This document shows, in pieces, positions 46,348-57,463 of a stretch of DNA of 64,000 bases (positions are counted from its first letter, which is position 1; the number at the start of each line of letters is the position of its first letter). The DNA is taken from contig JBAIAA010000523.1 of assembly GCA_037893245.1 (NCBI GenBank), forward strand, positions 619,075 through 683,074, written 5' to 3'. This DNA is from Crossaster papposus. Taxonomy: Eukaryota > Echinodermata > Asteroidea > Velatida > Solasteridae. A program made the position numbers and the translations under genes. The notes under the pieces were generated by a model. It searched no databases. It was given only the letters and a program-made list of their open reading frames with translations, and had not been told where the DNA came from.

Positions 46348-46648
46348 CTGTAGTCTGCAGAGGGGATATCGTCTGGGGTGGGGTTATTCTTGCCATCCGC
46401 TTCACTGTCGCCTCCACAGGCAACACACTCGGGATCATCCCGGTCATTCTTTTCCGCTCCAGATCCATTAAGCCCAGACCAATCAATGTCCCCATCAGAC
46501 TGTAGTCTGCAGAGGGGATATCGTCTGGGGTGGGGTTATTCTTGTCATCCGCTTCACTGTCGCCTCCACAGGCAACACACTCGGGCTCATCCCGGTCATT
46601 CTTTTCCGCTCCAGATCCATTAAGCCCAGACCGATCAATGTCCCCATG
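46348..46648. repeat. 152-bp tandem duplication in the gypsy tail
   Basis: Copy 1 (46348-46499) and copy 2 (46500-46648) both run from CTGTAGTCTGCAGAGGGG to GACC(A/G)ATCAATGTCCCCAT with a handful of differences. The 152-bp period shifts the reading frame between copies. Confidence 0.9.
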
Positions 46649-46922
46649 AAATGGTTTAAGCAGGTTGGTGTGGACAACCTTTGGCTTATGACGGGGACCC
46701 TTCTGAATCCTTACAACTACATCGCTTAGAGTCTTTGTGATGAGGTATGGCCCATCATACTTCGGCTGCAGCTTTGGTGACAACCCAACTTGTCGCGTAT
46801 ATTGACCTCATACTGACTTCATACTTCCCCTTGGTGGCTTTGTGATCATAATGGCTACGTTGATAACAAGCCGCTTTCTTGAGGTGCTTTCTGGCTTCGT
46901 CATGGGCCACCTTAATCCTTCT
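46600..46922 (-). pseudogene. Ty3/gypsy integrase C-terminal region
   Basis: The minus strand includes AHDEARKHLKKAACYQRSHY, then after frameshifts SPKLQPKYDGPYLITKTLSD and KVVHTNLLKPFHG. This is the GPF/Y-type C-terminal module of gypsy integrases. It is separated from the catalytic core by the CCATGG-rich insertion. Confidence 0.8.
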
Positions 46923-46924
46923 TA

Positions 46925-47900
46925 CAAAAATGTCCCATGGCAACGCCATGGGTTCCCCATGGGACACCATGGGGATCCCATGGGGATTTTGGATGTACTC
47001 ATGGTGGTCGCTAAAAACACCATGGTAGCCCGTGTGAACACCCTGTACAATAATATGAACGCCATGGTGCCACATGGGAACACCGTACAGGGTATTGAAA
47101 CACCATGGGGACACCATGAAGTATTACAAAGCACCATGGCGGTCTCCTGAAACACCATGGTGGACCATGCGAACACCATGGACAGTTACACAAAAATGTC
47201 CCATGGCCATGAACACCATGGGGGAACACCATTGGGGAACCATGGGGGAACACCATTGGATGAACACCATGGGGAGAACACCATGGGGGAACACCATGGG
47301 GGAACACCATGGGACATTTTTTGTGAGAATTGCGTTGATTATGTTTATGTTTATGTTGATTAAGTAAGTCTAATAAAGAATACAGTGGTTTTTTATGTGG
47401 AGAATTTGCACATTAAAGAACTACGGATAATTTTGATTCAGTTATTATTATGATTGGAAACATTTATGAGAGAATAACTTGGGAATGCAGAGATAATATG
47501 GTACAACATGAACAGTGGTGTAGGAGCAATGAGGGCTTATACACTCCATATTATGGTACATGGGGCAACTCCCACATGGATGCACACAGTACCATAACAC
47601 GTGGTCAAACGTCAACGCATCGGGGGAAATTGCTCAGGGGGGGAAATATGCGAGATTCTTAAAACATTCATGGAAAAATCACATGGAGAGATGTGCCATG
47701 GGAAAAATCCCATGCACAAATGGTGGATTAAACATGTAACCATGGTGCACATGAGGGGAAAAGCCTTGGAGCACATGGGGAAAACACCATGGGGCACCAT
47801 GTCCAAAACCCTATGATGACCGCAATTGGATCCCATGGCGATATCCCATGGAGAATCGCCATGGGAAATCGCCATGGGAAATTGCCATGGGGGATTTTTG
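46925..47900. mobile_element. CCATGG-rich DNA element in gypsy integrase (976 bp)
   Basis: The ends CAAAAATGTCCCATGGC and (complement of the right end) CAAAAATCCCCCATGGC are inverted repeats, each bordered by TA (46923-46924 and 47901-47902). I count about 26 CCATGG hexamers, packed in the outer ~380 bp (left) and ~200 bp (right) and nearly absent from 47320-47690. There is no coding frame beyond repeat artefacts. Removing the element with one TA leaves the flanking integrase frame in register, so TA is the likely target duplication. Confidence 0.82.
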
Positions 47901-47902
47901 TA

Positions 47903-48627
47903 ATTCCCTCTGCTCTCCAGGCAGTACACCACTACATATCAGCTCAGAAGGAAGTTGGACCTCACGGCCAAACATGAGCATGTTTGGAGTCATGCCAGTG
48001 CTTTTTCGGGGTGATGAACGGTATGCCATCATAACATGAGGTACATGCAAGTCCCAATCCTTTTGGTTGGCAGCCATACGACGACAGCATCACTTTCAAG
48101 GTCTGATTGAACCTTTCTACCTGCCCATCACTCTGGGAATGATAGGGAGTTGTCAGGTTACACATTTTCGGAAAAAGTTCACTTTGGAACTGTCTGCCAT
48201 GGTCGCTCTGCAGTTGTCGGGGTACCCCGAGTCGATTAATAAACTCATTCACAAGTACATTGGCCACCACGTCTGCAGTAATTGTTGCCACGGGATAAGC
48301 TTTGGTCCACTTTGTAAAGTAGTCCGACACGACCACTATATAACGGTTTCCATCAAAAGTCTCTGGGAATGGACCGGTTATATCAATTACAACTCTCTCA
48401 AGAGGAACTCCAGAAATGTACTGCTGCAGTGGAGCTCGCCTCGTTTTGGTAGGCATTTTTTGTTTTGCACATGCAAGGCATCGTTGGATCCAGTTTTTTT
48501 TACAGAACTCCGCATACCTTGCCAATAGAAACGGTGCTTGCAAGGCCCTTTTTAACAGCTTCTTGGTACCTAAGTGGCATCCTGATGTGGGGGAGTCATG
48601 TAACTGGCGGAGAACTTCCACGTGCAT
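47903..48627 (-). pseudogene. Ty3/gypsy integrase, zinc-finger and catalytic core
   Basis: The frame has H and C residues of an HHCC finger (HLGTKKLLKRALQAPFLLAR and RCLACAKQK), a core starting ERVVIDITGPFPETFDGNRY, and LQSDHGRQFQSELFPKMCNL then HSQSDGQVERFNQTLK, the D,D,E-type core. A frameshift follows, and the sequence runs to the DNA-element insertion at 47900. No intact protein is encoded. Confidence 0.88.
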
Positions 48628-48681
48628 TGCCCGGGAGTAACCAGCAAGTATCGAATCTCTTTTCCTGTGTCATCTTCCCAC

Positions 48682-50121
48682 TTACGGTACAATACCCTTT
48701 CCCTCAGAGATAACTGCTTCCAGGCTCCCCACAGTGTCTTGGGCCATATTATGGGCCTTCAAGCTTGCTTGCTTTCTTTGGTGTACTCTCCTAAAAGCAT
48801 TGCTGCTGTCCTGGAGAGGGTGGCCCGTAAAGGCCCGTTGAATGCTGACATTCTGCAGTGCTGTCCAGCGAAACAGCCGGTCTGCTTCGGTGAGCCTATG
48901 CAGTGGCCTCGCCATCCCCGCGAAACCTGGCACAAATTGACGATAGTACGACGCAAGCCCTAAAAAGCTGCGCACATCACGAACTTTGGCTGGGGCAGGC
49001 CAATCCTGCACTTTCTGAATCTTAGCCGGATCAGTTTTCACCCCCTCTGTAGATGTGTGCCCGAAGTAAGCAACTTCTTCCTGCAGTAGGTGACACTTCT
49101 TCGGCTGAAGTTTCAGTCCAGCGTCCTTTATTCGACTGAATATAAGGTCCAGGCGTTGCATATGTTCATCAAAAGAACTACTATACACGATGATGTCATC
49201 TAGATAGACTAGACACAGTTGCCACTGTAGGCCTTGCAACACATAATACATGAGTCGTTTAAATGTAGATGGCGCGTTGCAAAGCCCAAAGGGCATAACC
49301 TCAAACTGGTAAAACCCGCTTGGAGAGGCGTTTTTTCCTTATGTTTGTCCTCCATAGGCACCTGCCAGTACCTGGCGCAAGGTCCAATGTGGAGAAAAAC
49401 TGAGACCCAGAAAGTGCATCTATGGTGTCGCCGATTCGGGGTATCGGGTAGGCATCCTTCCGTGTTTCCGCATTTAATCTTCTATAGTCTACGCAAAAGC
49501 GTACCTTTTCATTTTCCATCTAATTGCCAGCACGATTGGAGATGCCCAGGGCCCTGTGGCTGGCTTGATGACGCCTCTCTGCATCGACTGAGTTTCCGCT
49601 TCAGCAACTTCCCTCTGATGAAGTGGGAGGCGCCTGGGCCGCTGCTTTATTGGAACCACATCCCCTGTCTCAATCCTGTGCTTCACTAACTCAGTCCGCC
49701 CAATGTCTCCTTCCCCAGAAAAATATTGGTCTTGATACTTAATGAGTAGCTCCTTTAGTCGATTACTCTCCCGATTTTTAAGGTGTCTTGTTGATATTTC
49801 ATACAAATCTTGCAAGTGATTGGGTACAGTAAGGTCCTCTGTTGCTCCTTTCCCTTGAGAAGCCGTTCGCACTGTCTCCGTCTCGACGTCAGAATGGGGG
49901 TCAGACATAAGCTGGGGACCTATTGAATCCACCGCATAGAACATTGCTGCTGTTGCCCCTTGGTGAATGGTGACATAATCATCTTTCCGATTCATAAGAC
50001 GCAAGGGTACTACACTGGAACCATGCAGTGTTGACCACTGAAGGCACTACAAAGATACGATTTTTCTCTGTCATCGAGATTGTGGGTTCTATCAATCCAC
50101 ATGGTGCCATCATAAACAAGT
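48682..50121 (-). pseudogene. Ty3/gypsy reverse transcriptase, frameshifted
   Basis: The frames encode, in order, [76 protein letters not shown], and the catalytic LVYLDDIIVYSSSFDEHMQR followed by RSFLGLASYYRQFVPGFA. The YLDD box is intact but at least three frameshifts break the frame. Order and motifs are those of Ty3/gypsy RT. The following RNase H part is degraded. Confidence 0.88.
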
Positions 50122-50124
50122 CCC

Positions 50125-50142
50125 CCCCCCCCCCCCCCCCCC
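50125..50142. repeat. Poly-C tract
   Basis: An 18-bp C run marks the right limit of recognisable gypsy sequence. Confidence 0.9.
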
Positions 50143-50349
50143 TGGAAATGTGCCCTTTTCTGGAAAACAGTTAGGCTCCTTAAGCTGCTACAAAAATGTA
50201 AAATGTAAACTGAATTAAAATGTTACACATTTATTGTGCAATAAAGTTTCACCCAACAGTTAACCTTCGCCTTGAAAATGCTGCTATTTATTAAAGAAAG
50301 TGTCATTTTTTATTGGTCATCACAAATTTCATATCCTTGTATTTTGAAC

Positions 50350-50535
50350 AGACCAAAGGCCTTTGACTTGTCGGTATTTTACGCAGGCTTTGCCCTTTGA
50401 CCCGTCGGTGTTTTACGGAGGCTTTGCCATTTGACACGTCGGTGTTTTACGGAAGCTTTGCCCTTTGATCCGTCGGTGTTTTACGGAAGCTCTGCCCTTC
50501 GACCCGTCGGTGTTTTACGGAAGCTTTGCGCTTTC
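50350..50535. repeat. 34-bp minisatellite, about five units
   Basis: Units of GCCCTTTGACCCGTCGGTGT plus TTTACGGAAGCTTT repeat five times with small differences, the first unit being most diverged. Confidence 0.88.
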
Positions 50536-51602
50536 ACTGGGTTGTACTTGGCGGAACTTCCGGGATTGTTAACATTAGGTATGTTGCCCCTTAGCTAATT
50601 GTTGGTGCTTGAAGTGTTTAATTAAATTTATATTTAAAGTGGCGCAATAAGACTGCATATATTTCCGGATTTACGTAATGTTGCACTTAATTTATTGGTG
50701 TTAAGTGAAACTGTAAGAGACGGATTATTCGTATAGTAGGCCTATATTTAAATTAATTCACCAACACCATAATGTCTAGATTAAATGAATTATTGTACAT
50801 AGTGCATATAACTATAAGGCAGTTTTAAGATATCACCAGGATTGCTTGGTCTGTGCATCAGCCGGCGAGCTCTTCTGCGTTTTTAGCAGTGTATTCTTGC
50901 TCATCGACGGATGTTTGGACCCGGTTCTCGTGGTAAGAGACATACTAACTTTTGTAATGTTTAAATTTAAATAATGTTGATTCTTTTATTTTATTTATCA
51001 CACCCGCTTTATGGCTGTCGTTTTTTGACTTACTGTCGTTTTGACATACTGTCGTTTTGACATAAAATTGACGTGTTATAGGCCCACTGCAATAAAAGGG
51101 TAATTGGCAATGGAGGGGCATTGCTGCCAATTCAATGACCACATGTCCGCCAGGCGCGTGATTATTTATCGAACATCGATGCCAGGTAGTCCGAGTATCA
51201 TACGTTGGTTAACAGAGCCACCTCTGATACCAACGAGCGGCTAGCTGCGCGCTAGGCGGGTTCAGGTTGTCTTCTGCGGATAACACCAATGTCCGGCCTC
51301 GCTCTATCTCCCGCTGCGAGTAGAGACCCTGAGAGGGCTCCATGTGCATGGAGAAACTGAACGGGTGCGGGTCGCAAACTGGTGTTTCATGGATTGATAA
51401 CCCTTTTTGTCAGTATTTTATGCCGATCCTCCGATCCGATCCTCCTCCCTTCTCTTTCCACCCACCCCTTCCCCCCCCCCCCCCGGATCCGCGCCTGACA
51501 ATAGTGCCACCCTTCGTTATAATTAATACCCGGAGGTATGCGGTCCTGAAAAAAGTACCGTGGATGGGAGCCTTGCATATCATGTGCCCCTGTCTGGGAA
51601 AC
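50536..51602. other. No recognised feature
   Basis: AT-rich at the left, with a GC-richer segment from 51.1 kb and a CT/C-rich tract near 51.45-51.48 kb. No gene or known repeat recognised. Confidence 0.4.
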
Positions 51603-52297
51603 GGCCGGTGTGAAATGTAATTCTGTCCCCCCTGGTAATATGTCCCCCCGGACAGACTTACCAGGCCGTGACCCGGTAAATCTGTCCGGGGAGACACATT
51701 TACATAGGTATTTCTGTCCCCCTCCAGGTAATTCTGTCTCCCTGCCCAACGTTAAACGTGTCCCCCTGGTAAATTTGTCCCGTGCAACGTCACAAGTCTA
51801 GCACCCGTGAGACGCCACAACCAGTGTAGTACAGGTTCACCCCTTCATGGTGCATCATTTGTGGCAGACTGTAGGATGTGTAGCGTACTACAATTTACAG
51901 GTGGTCTAATTGTGTTGCCACACTTCGTGCTAGGGAATATAGAATTTGTACGCGTGCAAGAAGTCTGAAAATACTGATTACTGCCATTTTCCCTTTCGCG
52001 CAGAAACGTAGATCAGTTGATTTAATTAATAAAGTTATTTTTATTTATATTTTTATTTTGATAAATCGATGAATGGAAGAGAAGTCCAAATAATAAATAC
52101 CATGTGGGCTTTTCATTGAAATAACATCAAAATAACCACTTATGTGCGGAACACTTGGGGGACAACATTACCGAGCGAGGGGACAGAATAAACTGGAGGG
52201 GGACAGAATTAACGGCTCCAGGGGGACACTTTTACCTAGGTAATTCTGTCCCCCCGGACAATTTTACCGGGGGACAGAATTACCTTCCACACCGGCC
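51603..52297. mobile_element. DNA transposon family GCCGGTGTG, copy 1 (~695 bp)
   Basis: The ends GGCCGGTGTGAAATGTAATT and its near-complement at the right form inverted repeats. GGGGACAGAATTACC/GGTAATTCTGTCCCC motifs recur several times inside each end. The middle is AT-rich and non-coding. The whole element recurs at 62290-62977 with high similarity in the same orientation. Confidence 0.88.
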
Positions 52298-52771
52298 TTG
52301 CAAGAAAGACCCTGTGGCACTGTTTCTCGGAAGATTACTGGCGCACCTCATGCCCTTACCTCCATGCACCATCAATTTTTCTCTGTTTTGTAGTGTTTTC
52401 CTTTTCGAGCGGCCTTTATTGCACTCCGTAAATTTCCGTTTTGTTTTCGTCATTTTTTTCGCATTATGCCCCCCGTGACCTGTACCTACTGCAATCTGAT
52501 GAGCTGTTCCGTAGTGCAGAGAGTACATATGTACATGTGTATTGATAAATGGCTGTGCTCACGGCATTGTGGGTATAATTTAAAGTGATAATAAGATAAT
52601 TCAAGTCAGTTTACATTCCCTTACAGTTCCCAAAATTAAATTTCTCAATATTCCATTTGTATATAAAACGATTTTATGATATAAAACTATTGTATACTAA
52701 ACTACTTCATTTTTCCTGTGTTGGGCCTATGGGTACCCAGAAAATGGCGTCTTACAGCGCCCTCATGCGAC

Positions 52772-53025
52772 CAGGGCCCAATTTCTTGGCTCTGCTTACC
52801 GTTAGCGAAAAATCCCTGCTTACTATAGCAGAAAATTCGGTGCTTACGGTAAACGTATTTCACGCGTTAGCAAGGAATTTTGGTCTCTGAGCATGCGTAC
52901 AACCCGTAACTAAGGATTCTGTGCTTACGGGGTGAGCACATAATTTTTCTGCTAGCGCGGTTAGCGGAAAATGGTGACCGTAAGCGCGGAATTCCATGGT
53001 TAACAGAGCCATGAAATTGGGCCCA
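52772..53025. mobile_element. hAT-like MITE, CAGGGCCCAATTTC ends (~254 bp)
   Basis: Left CAGGGCCCAATTTCTTGGCT and right AGCCATGAAATTGGGCCC are inverted repeats. The interior contains many GCTTACGG/CCGTAAGC and TTAGCGGAAAA-type motifs in both orientations. This end sequence resembles common hAT MITEs of aquatic animals, from memory. Confidence 0.75.
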
Positions 53026-53217
53026 GGAATACAGCGCATTGCCATACGTACGTGCCAACAATTGAGCGGTTTAGAGTGGAATGGGAGGGATCGCGAGGCA
53101 AAATCTGGACTTTCGCCTCGTGCAAATGAAAAGTCCAGATTGTGACGAGCGATAATATTCCTCTCATTTCACAATTTAAAGTCACACAATATTTGTTTTA
53201 TATAACTGACATGTACC

Positions 53218-53246
53218 ATGGAGAAATAACACACATTTCTCCATGA
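53218..53246. repeat. Perfect 11-bp hairpin
   Basis: CATGGAGAAAT is followed by a 7-base loop and its complement. No function is apparent. Confidence 0.6.
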
Positions 53247-53300
53247 CCATGTGTATACCTAGATCCGCGAACGTTGGCGGGTATTTTGCGGAACTTGCAC

Positions 53301-54297
53301 TAGTCTTGGCCAAGACCAAGCTAGCCCGTTCATTTGTTCCGCGGCGCGCCGTCCGTATTATCTGGGATTATTGAGGGCGCCCTTTATTATCGCCATAATT
53401 CCTGGATCTCTTCCTCTAACTTGGTCTTGGCGCATCGATCACGTGAACCCGGAAAATTCCGAGGACATTCCAAGCATAGCTCAAATAGCTACTCGCCCCC
53501 GCATGCGCACTAAGTCGTTTTTGTTTAATGTAGTGTTCGATTATTATAGTCTGGTTCCCAGACCAAATATTTCTGACTATTTGTGATTTTTCATTTATTA
53601 TTTAGCCGTTAATGTCACGTGACCAAAAACTGGAGGAATTGCTTAACGTTCGCGATGTTCGAGTGTTTCTAGGTATTTATAAAATACCTACACTACAATT
53701 TAGACGTATAGCCAAATGTGGTTTCTTACACGTCCGGTCAGGTAGCCGCCGGCGACAAAAAAATAGATAATGACGCGATACAAGCAGCGTAGCTATGACG
53801 ACGCAACAATTCAAATTCTAACGGCTCTTACCCAAAAATAGCACAATGACTACAATGACTGTGATAGTCTTAGGCATTTCGTCTGGTGTTGACCTTTGCT
53901 AATGTGAGTTTTATTTTATAAATACCTAGAAACACTCGAACATCGCGAACGTTAAGCAATTCCTCCAGTTTTTGGTCACGTGACATTAACGGCTAAATAA
54001 TAAATGAAAAATCACAAATAGTCAGAAATATTTGGTCTGGGAACCAGACTATAATAATCGAACACTACATTAAACAAAAACGACTTAGTGCGCATGCGGG
54101 GGCGAGTAGCTATTTGAGCTATGCTTGGAATGTCCTCGGAATTTTCCGGGTTCACGTGATCGATGCGCCAAGACCAAGTTAGAGGAAGAGATCCAGGAAT
54201 TATGGCGATAATAAAGGGCGCCCTCAATAATCCCAGATAATACGGACGGCGCGCCGCGGAACAAATGAACGGGCTAGCTTGGTCTTGGCCAAGACTA
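53301..54297. mobile_element. Foldback transposon D, 997 bp, near-perfect palindrome
   Basis: Arms 53301-53686 and 53912-54297 are 386-bp ungapped inverted copies (every mirrored coordinate pair sums to 107598). I saw no mismatch in the stretches compared. The 225-bp centre is unique. The element is flanked by exact 9-bp direct repeats AACTTGCAC (53292-53300 and 54298-54306). Both arms show the same 71-codon chance frame. The paired arm of the surrounding inverted repeat lacks it, giving an empty site near 61334-61341. It appears to be the youngest insertion in the window. Confidence 0.92.
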
Positions 54298-54486
54298 AAC
54301 TTGCACTAGTTGCAGAACTCGGCCGAACTCTGCAGAACTCTACAGAACAGGGAGGATTACACAGAATAAACACAAAATATCGACTTTAAAGCAGGAATAA
54401 CCTTTATTAAACCTCACTAATAACTGCTAAAATATTCGTGTATTTTCCCTTGAATTAGAGCATTTTCAGCATTTACCACTTCGGTC

Positions 54487-54510
54487 CACTGACCTCTATA
54501 GAGGTCAGTG
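54487..54510. repeat. Perfect 24-bp palindrome
   Basis: CACTGACCTCTATAGAGGTC plus AGTG is self-complementary. It lies in the left arm of the large inverted repeat and has no equivalent in the right arm. Confidence 0.7.
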
Positions 54511-54971
54511 CTTCGGTCACGTCAATGCAGAACTACACACAAGTCTAACTGCGTGCAGAACACATGCTGTAAAGGGATATCTATTTACAAACCAAGTGTT
54601 CAGCGAGGGCTAGCCTAGCCTTGGTCAAGGCGAGTTCGTCGTTATCCGTCCGTCGTTATCCGTCCAGAAATACACTGTACGCGCGCCCCGCATATGCTGC
54701 ATGCTAGCTTGCGCCCCGTGCAAAGATACAGCGCGAACAGCGACCTCATACGGCCACTATTTATGCAAATCAACTGAGGCTACTTTTTCGCCTTGGATCA
54801 TTGGGTTTTTGAAATCTTATGTTTTTCCTATATTTTGCGCCACATTTGTGGCGCATGACCTCGTATGCGAATACAGATAAGTATAGGCGGGGCTAAGATG
54901 TGAAGTGTCCAATCACAACGCGGTTGAAACCCGACGTCATCAAATTTGATGCAGCATGACATTTAAGACAA

Positions 54972-55180
54972 AATGGCAGATATTCAGCGTCGTCTTTCGT
55001 CCGAAGATCTGTCGTGTTGTTGGAATTTTGCAGCGAAAATATTATCCCTCGAAGATTTTAGACCCGAGCAGCGAAAGGCCATTAGAATCCTTTCTTCGTG
55101 GTCTTTGTGAATTTGCCGACAGGTTATTGGAAATCCGTCATTTTTCAGGCAGCCTGAGCCCCATTTTGATCGGAGCTCGC
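54972..55180 (+). pseudogene. RecQ-like helicase N-terminal fragment
   Basis: From ATG 54972 the frame reads MADIQRRLSSEDLSCCWNFA then AKILSLEDFRPEQRKAI, close to the motif-0 region of RecQ helicases (FRPxQ..AI). Frames shift and continue ESFLRG and then VFVNLPTGYWKSVIFQAA, the Walker A loop LPTGxGKS with its second glycine replaced by tryptophan, followed by a stop. At least two indels break it. The sequence upstream has a CCAAT element and a TGCGCCACA inverted pair, which could be the old promoter. The right half of the inverted repeat has no matching copy. It may be an element-carried or captured helicase gene. Confidence 0.6.
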
Positions 55181-55499
55181 ACGTACGGCCAGGTACTCAG
55201 CGTCAGCTTTCAGCGTGTTCGGTCAGTTTTTTTATCGCCGCATAATCGGCATTAACCCAGGCATGCTGGTATGTGCGTTATCGCCACATTGTATGGTCCA
55301 AGCATGGTCCAACGCTGTGGGGAGGGGGCATGTTTACGACTGCAGAACCAACCTTCAAAGTGATCGCAATATCGTAATTTAAACAGGGACAAGTGTCTTA
55401 TAACCTCAATAACTCCTCAGATTATTTTCTTGGCAAAATTCAGCCGGCAAGGCATTTAATTATCAGAGTTCCGCGTTTTACCGAGCCACGGTTTTCAGA

Positions 55500-55974
55500 T
55501 CAGCTGGATTAGATGCGTGCGATATAATGTAGGGCCGAGTTCGACACGTTTCAATAGAGTCGCGGCCTTCTCCAGTCACCGCGGTTGAAAACTCAAAACT
55601 AAGCAGCTAAACACAACTAGTTTTGACCATAACATTGTCAACATTCAAGAAAATACCCAGCAAAACGAGCGAAAATAACTGCGACCCTCACCAAACAAGC
55701 AAGAAAGTTCAAATCTTCATGTGTAATTCCTACAAGTCTTCGTAAAAATCACTTTCTCCGATAAAATATGTCAACGATGGCGGTGTTCGTAAACACTTGC
55801 GAGCTAGCTATGACCTTTCACCGCTAGCTCAAATTATGCAGTTTCTACGCAACGATCGACCCGAAAACGACTATAAAGGTCAGCTTAATCTATTAGCATA
55901 ATGAGCACCGCCCCAAAAACCTAATGATCCAAGGCGTTCAAGTAGCCTCAGTTAGTTTAGTCCTGCAGATTAAT
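55500..55974. other. Unique part of left arm, nothing recognised
   Basis: No gene, and no counterpart in the right arm of the large inverted repeat. Confidence 0.4.
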
Positions 55975-56074
55975 AACTGTTTTCACCACAATATTGCATT
56001 TGATGATACAAGCACCAAAATTGGCATAACTACTCGTTTGGGGTCACTGTACACAAAAACCCTGTTAGCCAAAT

Positions 56075-56440
56075 TAAAATCCAATATGGCGGCCATTTTT
56101 TTCAAGATGGCCGCCACTAAATGGTAACACTTAATGTTACATTGGATTAATTGGTCATACAAGCACCAACAGTTGCAACTATCCACTAAATGTACCCCTT
56201 ATCATTTTCAAAAATAGAAACAACTTAAACATTCAAGATGGCGGCCATTTTTTCAAGATGGCGGCCATGTTTTCCAAGATTGCTTTTATTGAATGACATA
56301 CATTGGTTATTTTACAAAAGAAACCAAATGGTCATACAATAAAGCTGCAATTTACCTTTCGTTGGTCTTTTATAATTAACAAATCATAAATCACTGGAAA
56401 TCAAAAATGGCCGCAATTTTTCAAAATGGCGGCCAACACG
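56075..56440. repeat. GGCGGCCAT motif cluster, left
   Basis: Repeated AAGATGGCGGCCATTTTT-type motifs in both orientations, separated by AT-rich spacers of about 60-100 bp. A matching cluster lies at 59690-60060. Confidence 0.75.
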
Positions 56441-56833
56441 TGCGTACAATACCAATTTATAACAATAGCGGGTGTCAGTAAAGAAGAAAATGGTTACAAG
56501 AATTGCAACCTGACTTGAGATTCTTACCATTACTGTTGTAATTGCTTTCCAAGATTAACTCTTTATTTTGTATTTGCGTTACTGAACATTTGAAGGCATA
56601 CTTAGCGTGCCTTTGATGCTTACAGTCTGTGTTTTAACATCCCATACATAGATCAAATCGATCTCATCAGTCCTGGTTGAGCTTGTAACCAAGGTATTAA
56701 CCAATCTATTGGTTATTCATAACCAATATATTGGTTATCCTCCAACTAGTTATATTGGTTGAGCTTGCAACCAACCCACTGGGCATTTTACCCGATATTA
56801 CCCGGGTTGTAACGAGTAATAACGCTAGTTATG

Positions 56834-56950
56834 TTAAGGAGAAATGACGAAAAAGTGGACATTCTTTGATTCGAATGGGCGAGGACGCGCAGCGTCCGAG
56901 CCCAATTTGAATCAAAGAATGTCCACCTTTTGAGTCGTTTCTCCGACTTA
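56834..56950. repeat. 117-bp hairpin with terminal loop GCA
   Basis: Two ~50-bp arms (AAAAGTGGACATTCTTTGAT and its near-complement) lead to GGACGC-GCA-GCGTCC at the tip. The whole segment can fold into one long stem. It may be a MITE or a precursor-type hairpin; no evidence separates these. Confidence 0.7.
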
Positions 56951-57236
56951 AACTACGTCCCTTTTACACCCATTGTCAATATTTAAAAGGAACAACAAGT
57001 GTCAATTCTTACTAATGCTTTAGAGTATGCGATGAATTAAGTCCATTGTTCAGTGGTACAAGCTACTAAGGTATGTGAAAGCTTTGTCTTGTCTGGTCTC
57101 TGTGTTGCGTAACCAAACAATTGAATAAAGGTTAGGTAAAATGAGGGTGTTTAAAATGCCCAGTACATTCGACATCGAAGTCATTTGATGCCATACATTG
57201 TTGTGCGTCGGGTGTGTCTATGCTAACTCCGCTAAA

Positions 57237-57463
57237 ATGTCTTCCAGTGATGATCCGTACATATTTTTGAGTAGGAATACGTTGGAAGATATGTTGTGTC
57301 AACTCAAGAACTGACTCGCCAATTTATTTTGATGGTGATTTAAACCAGTATTTTGGGACATATTCGATGAGGATTTATACTCCAATGAGGATTTATACTA
57401 AAGCGGCCGATTCAGAGGTGAAGAAAATTCCTACACTCGTGGCCGATTTGGACTCCTTGTAAC
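57237..57463 (+). CDS. Unidentified short frames, possible broken exon
   Basis: ATG 57237 opens MSSSDDPYIFLSRNTLEDML then CQLKN and stops. A second frame nearby reads DGDLNQYFGTYSMRIYTPMR and ends PTLVADLDSL. The block contains the direct repeat ATGAGGATTTATACT. Composition is protein-like but I recognise nothing. Confidence 0.2.

Larger units (their letters stand above)
46277..50121 (-). mobile_element. Ty3/gypsy pol region, 5'-truncated, interrupted
   Basis: The minus strand carries, right to left, the region before the RT (50121-49700), RT (49700-48900), RNase H remnants, the integrase zinc finger and core (48627-47903), and the integrase C-terminal region (46923-46600), ending in an acidic tail with a 152-bp tandem duplication. 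A 976-bp DNA element interrupts the integrase (46925-47900). Gag and LTRs are not seen, and the right edge stops at a poly-C tract. Frameshifts are present. Confidence 0.85.

Noticed and set aside
45590..46505. Plus-strand frames opposite the Pao gag
   Set aside because: They are antisense shadows of the retrotransposon coding sequence.
47011..47310. Open frame rich in PHGV/PWC motifs on the minus strand
   Set aside because: It is an artefact of the CCATGG/CCCATGG arrays in the DNA element.
50350..50535. CRISPR array
   Set aside because: The 34-bp units are head-to-tail with no spacers, in an animal genome: a minisatellite.
53371..54227. Two identical 71-codon frames on opposite strands
   Set aside because: They are mirror images produced by the palindrome arms, with no recognisable protein.
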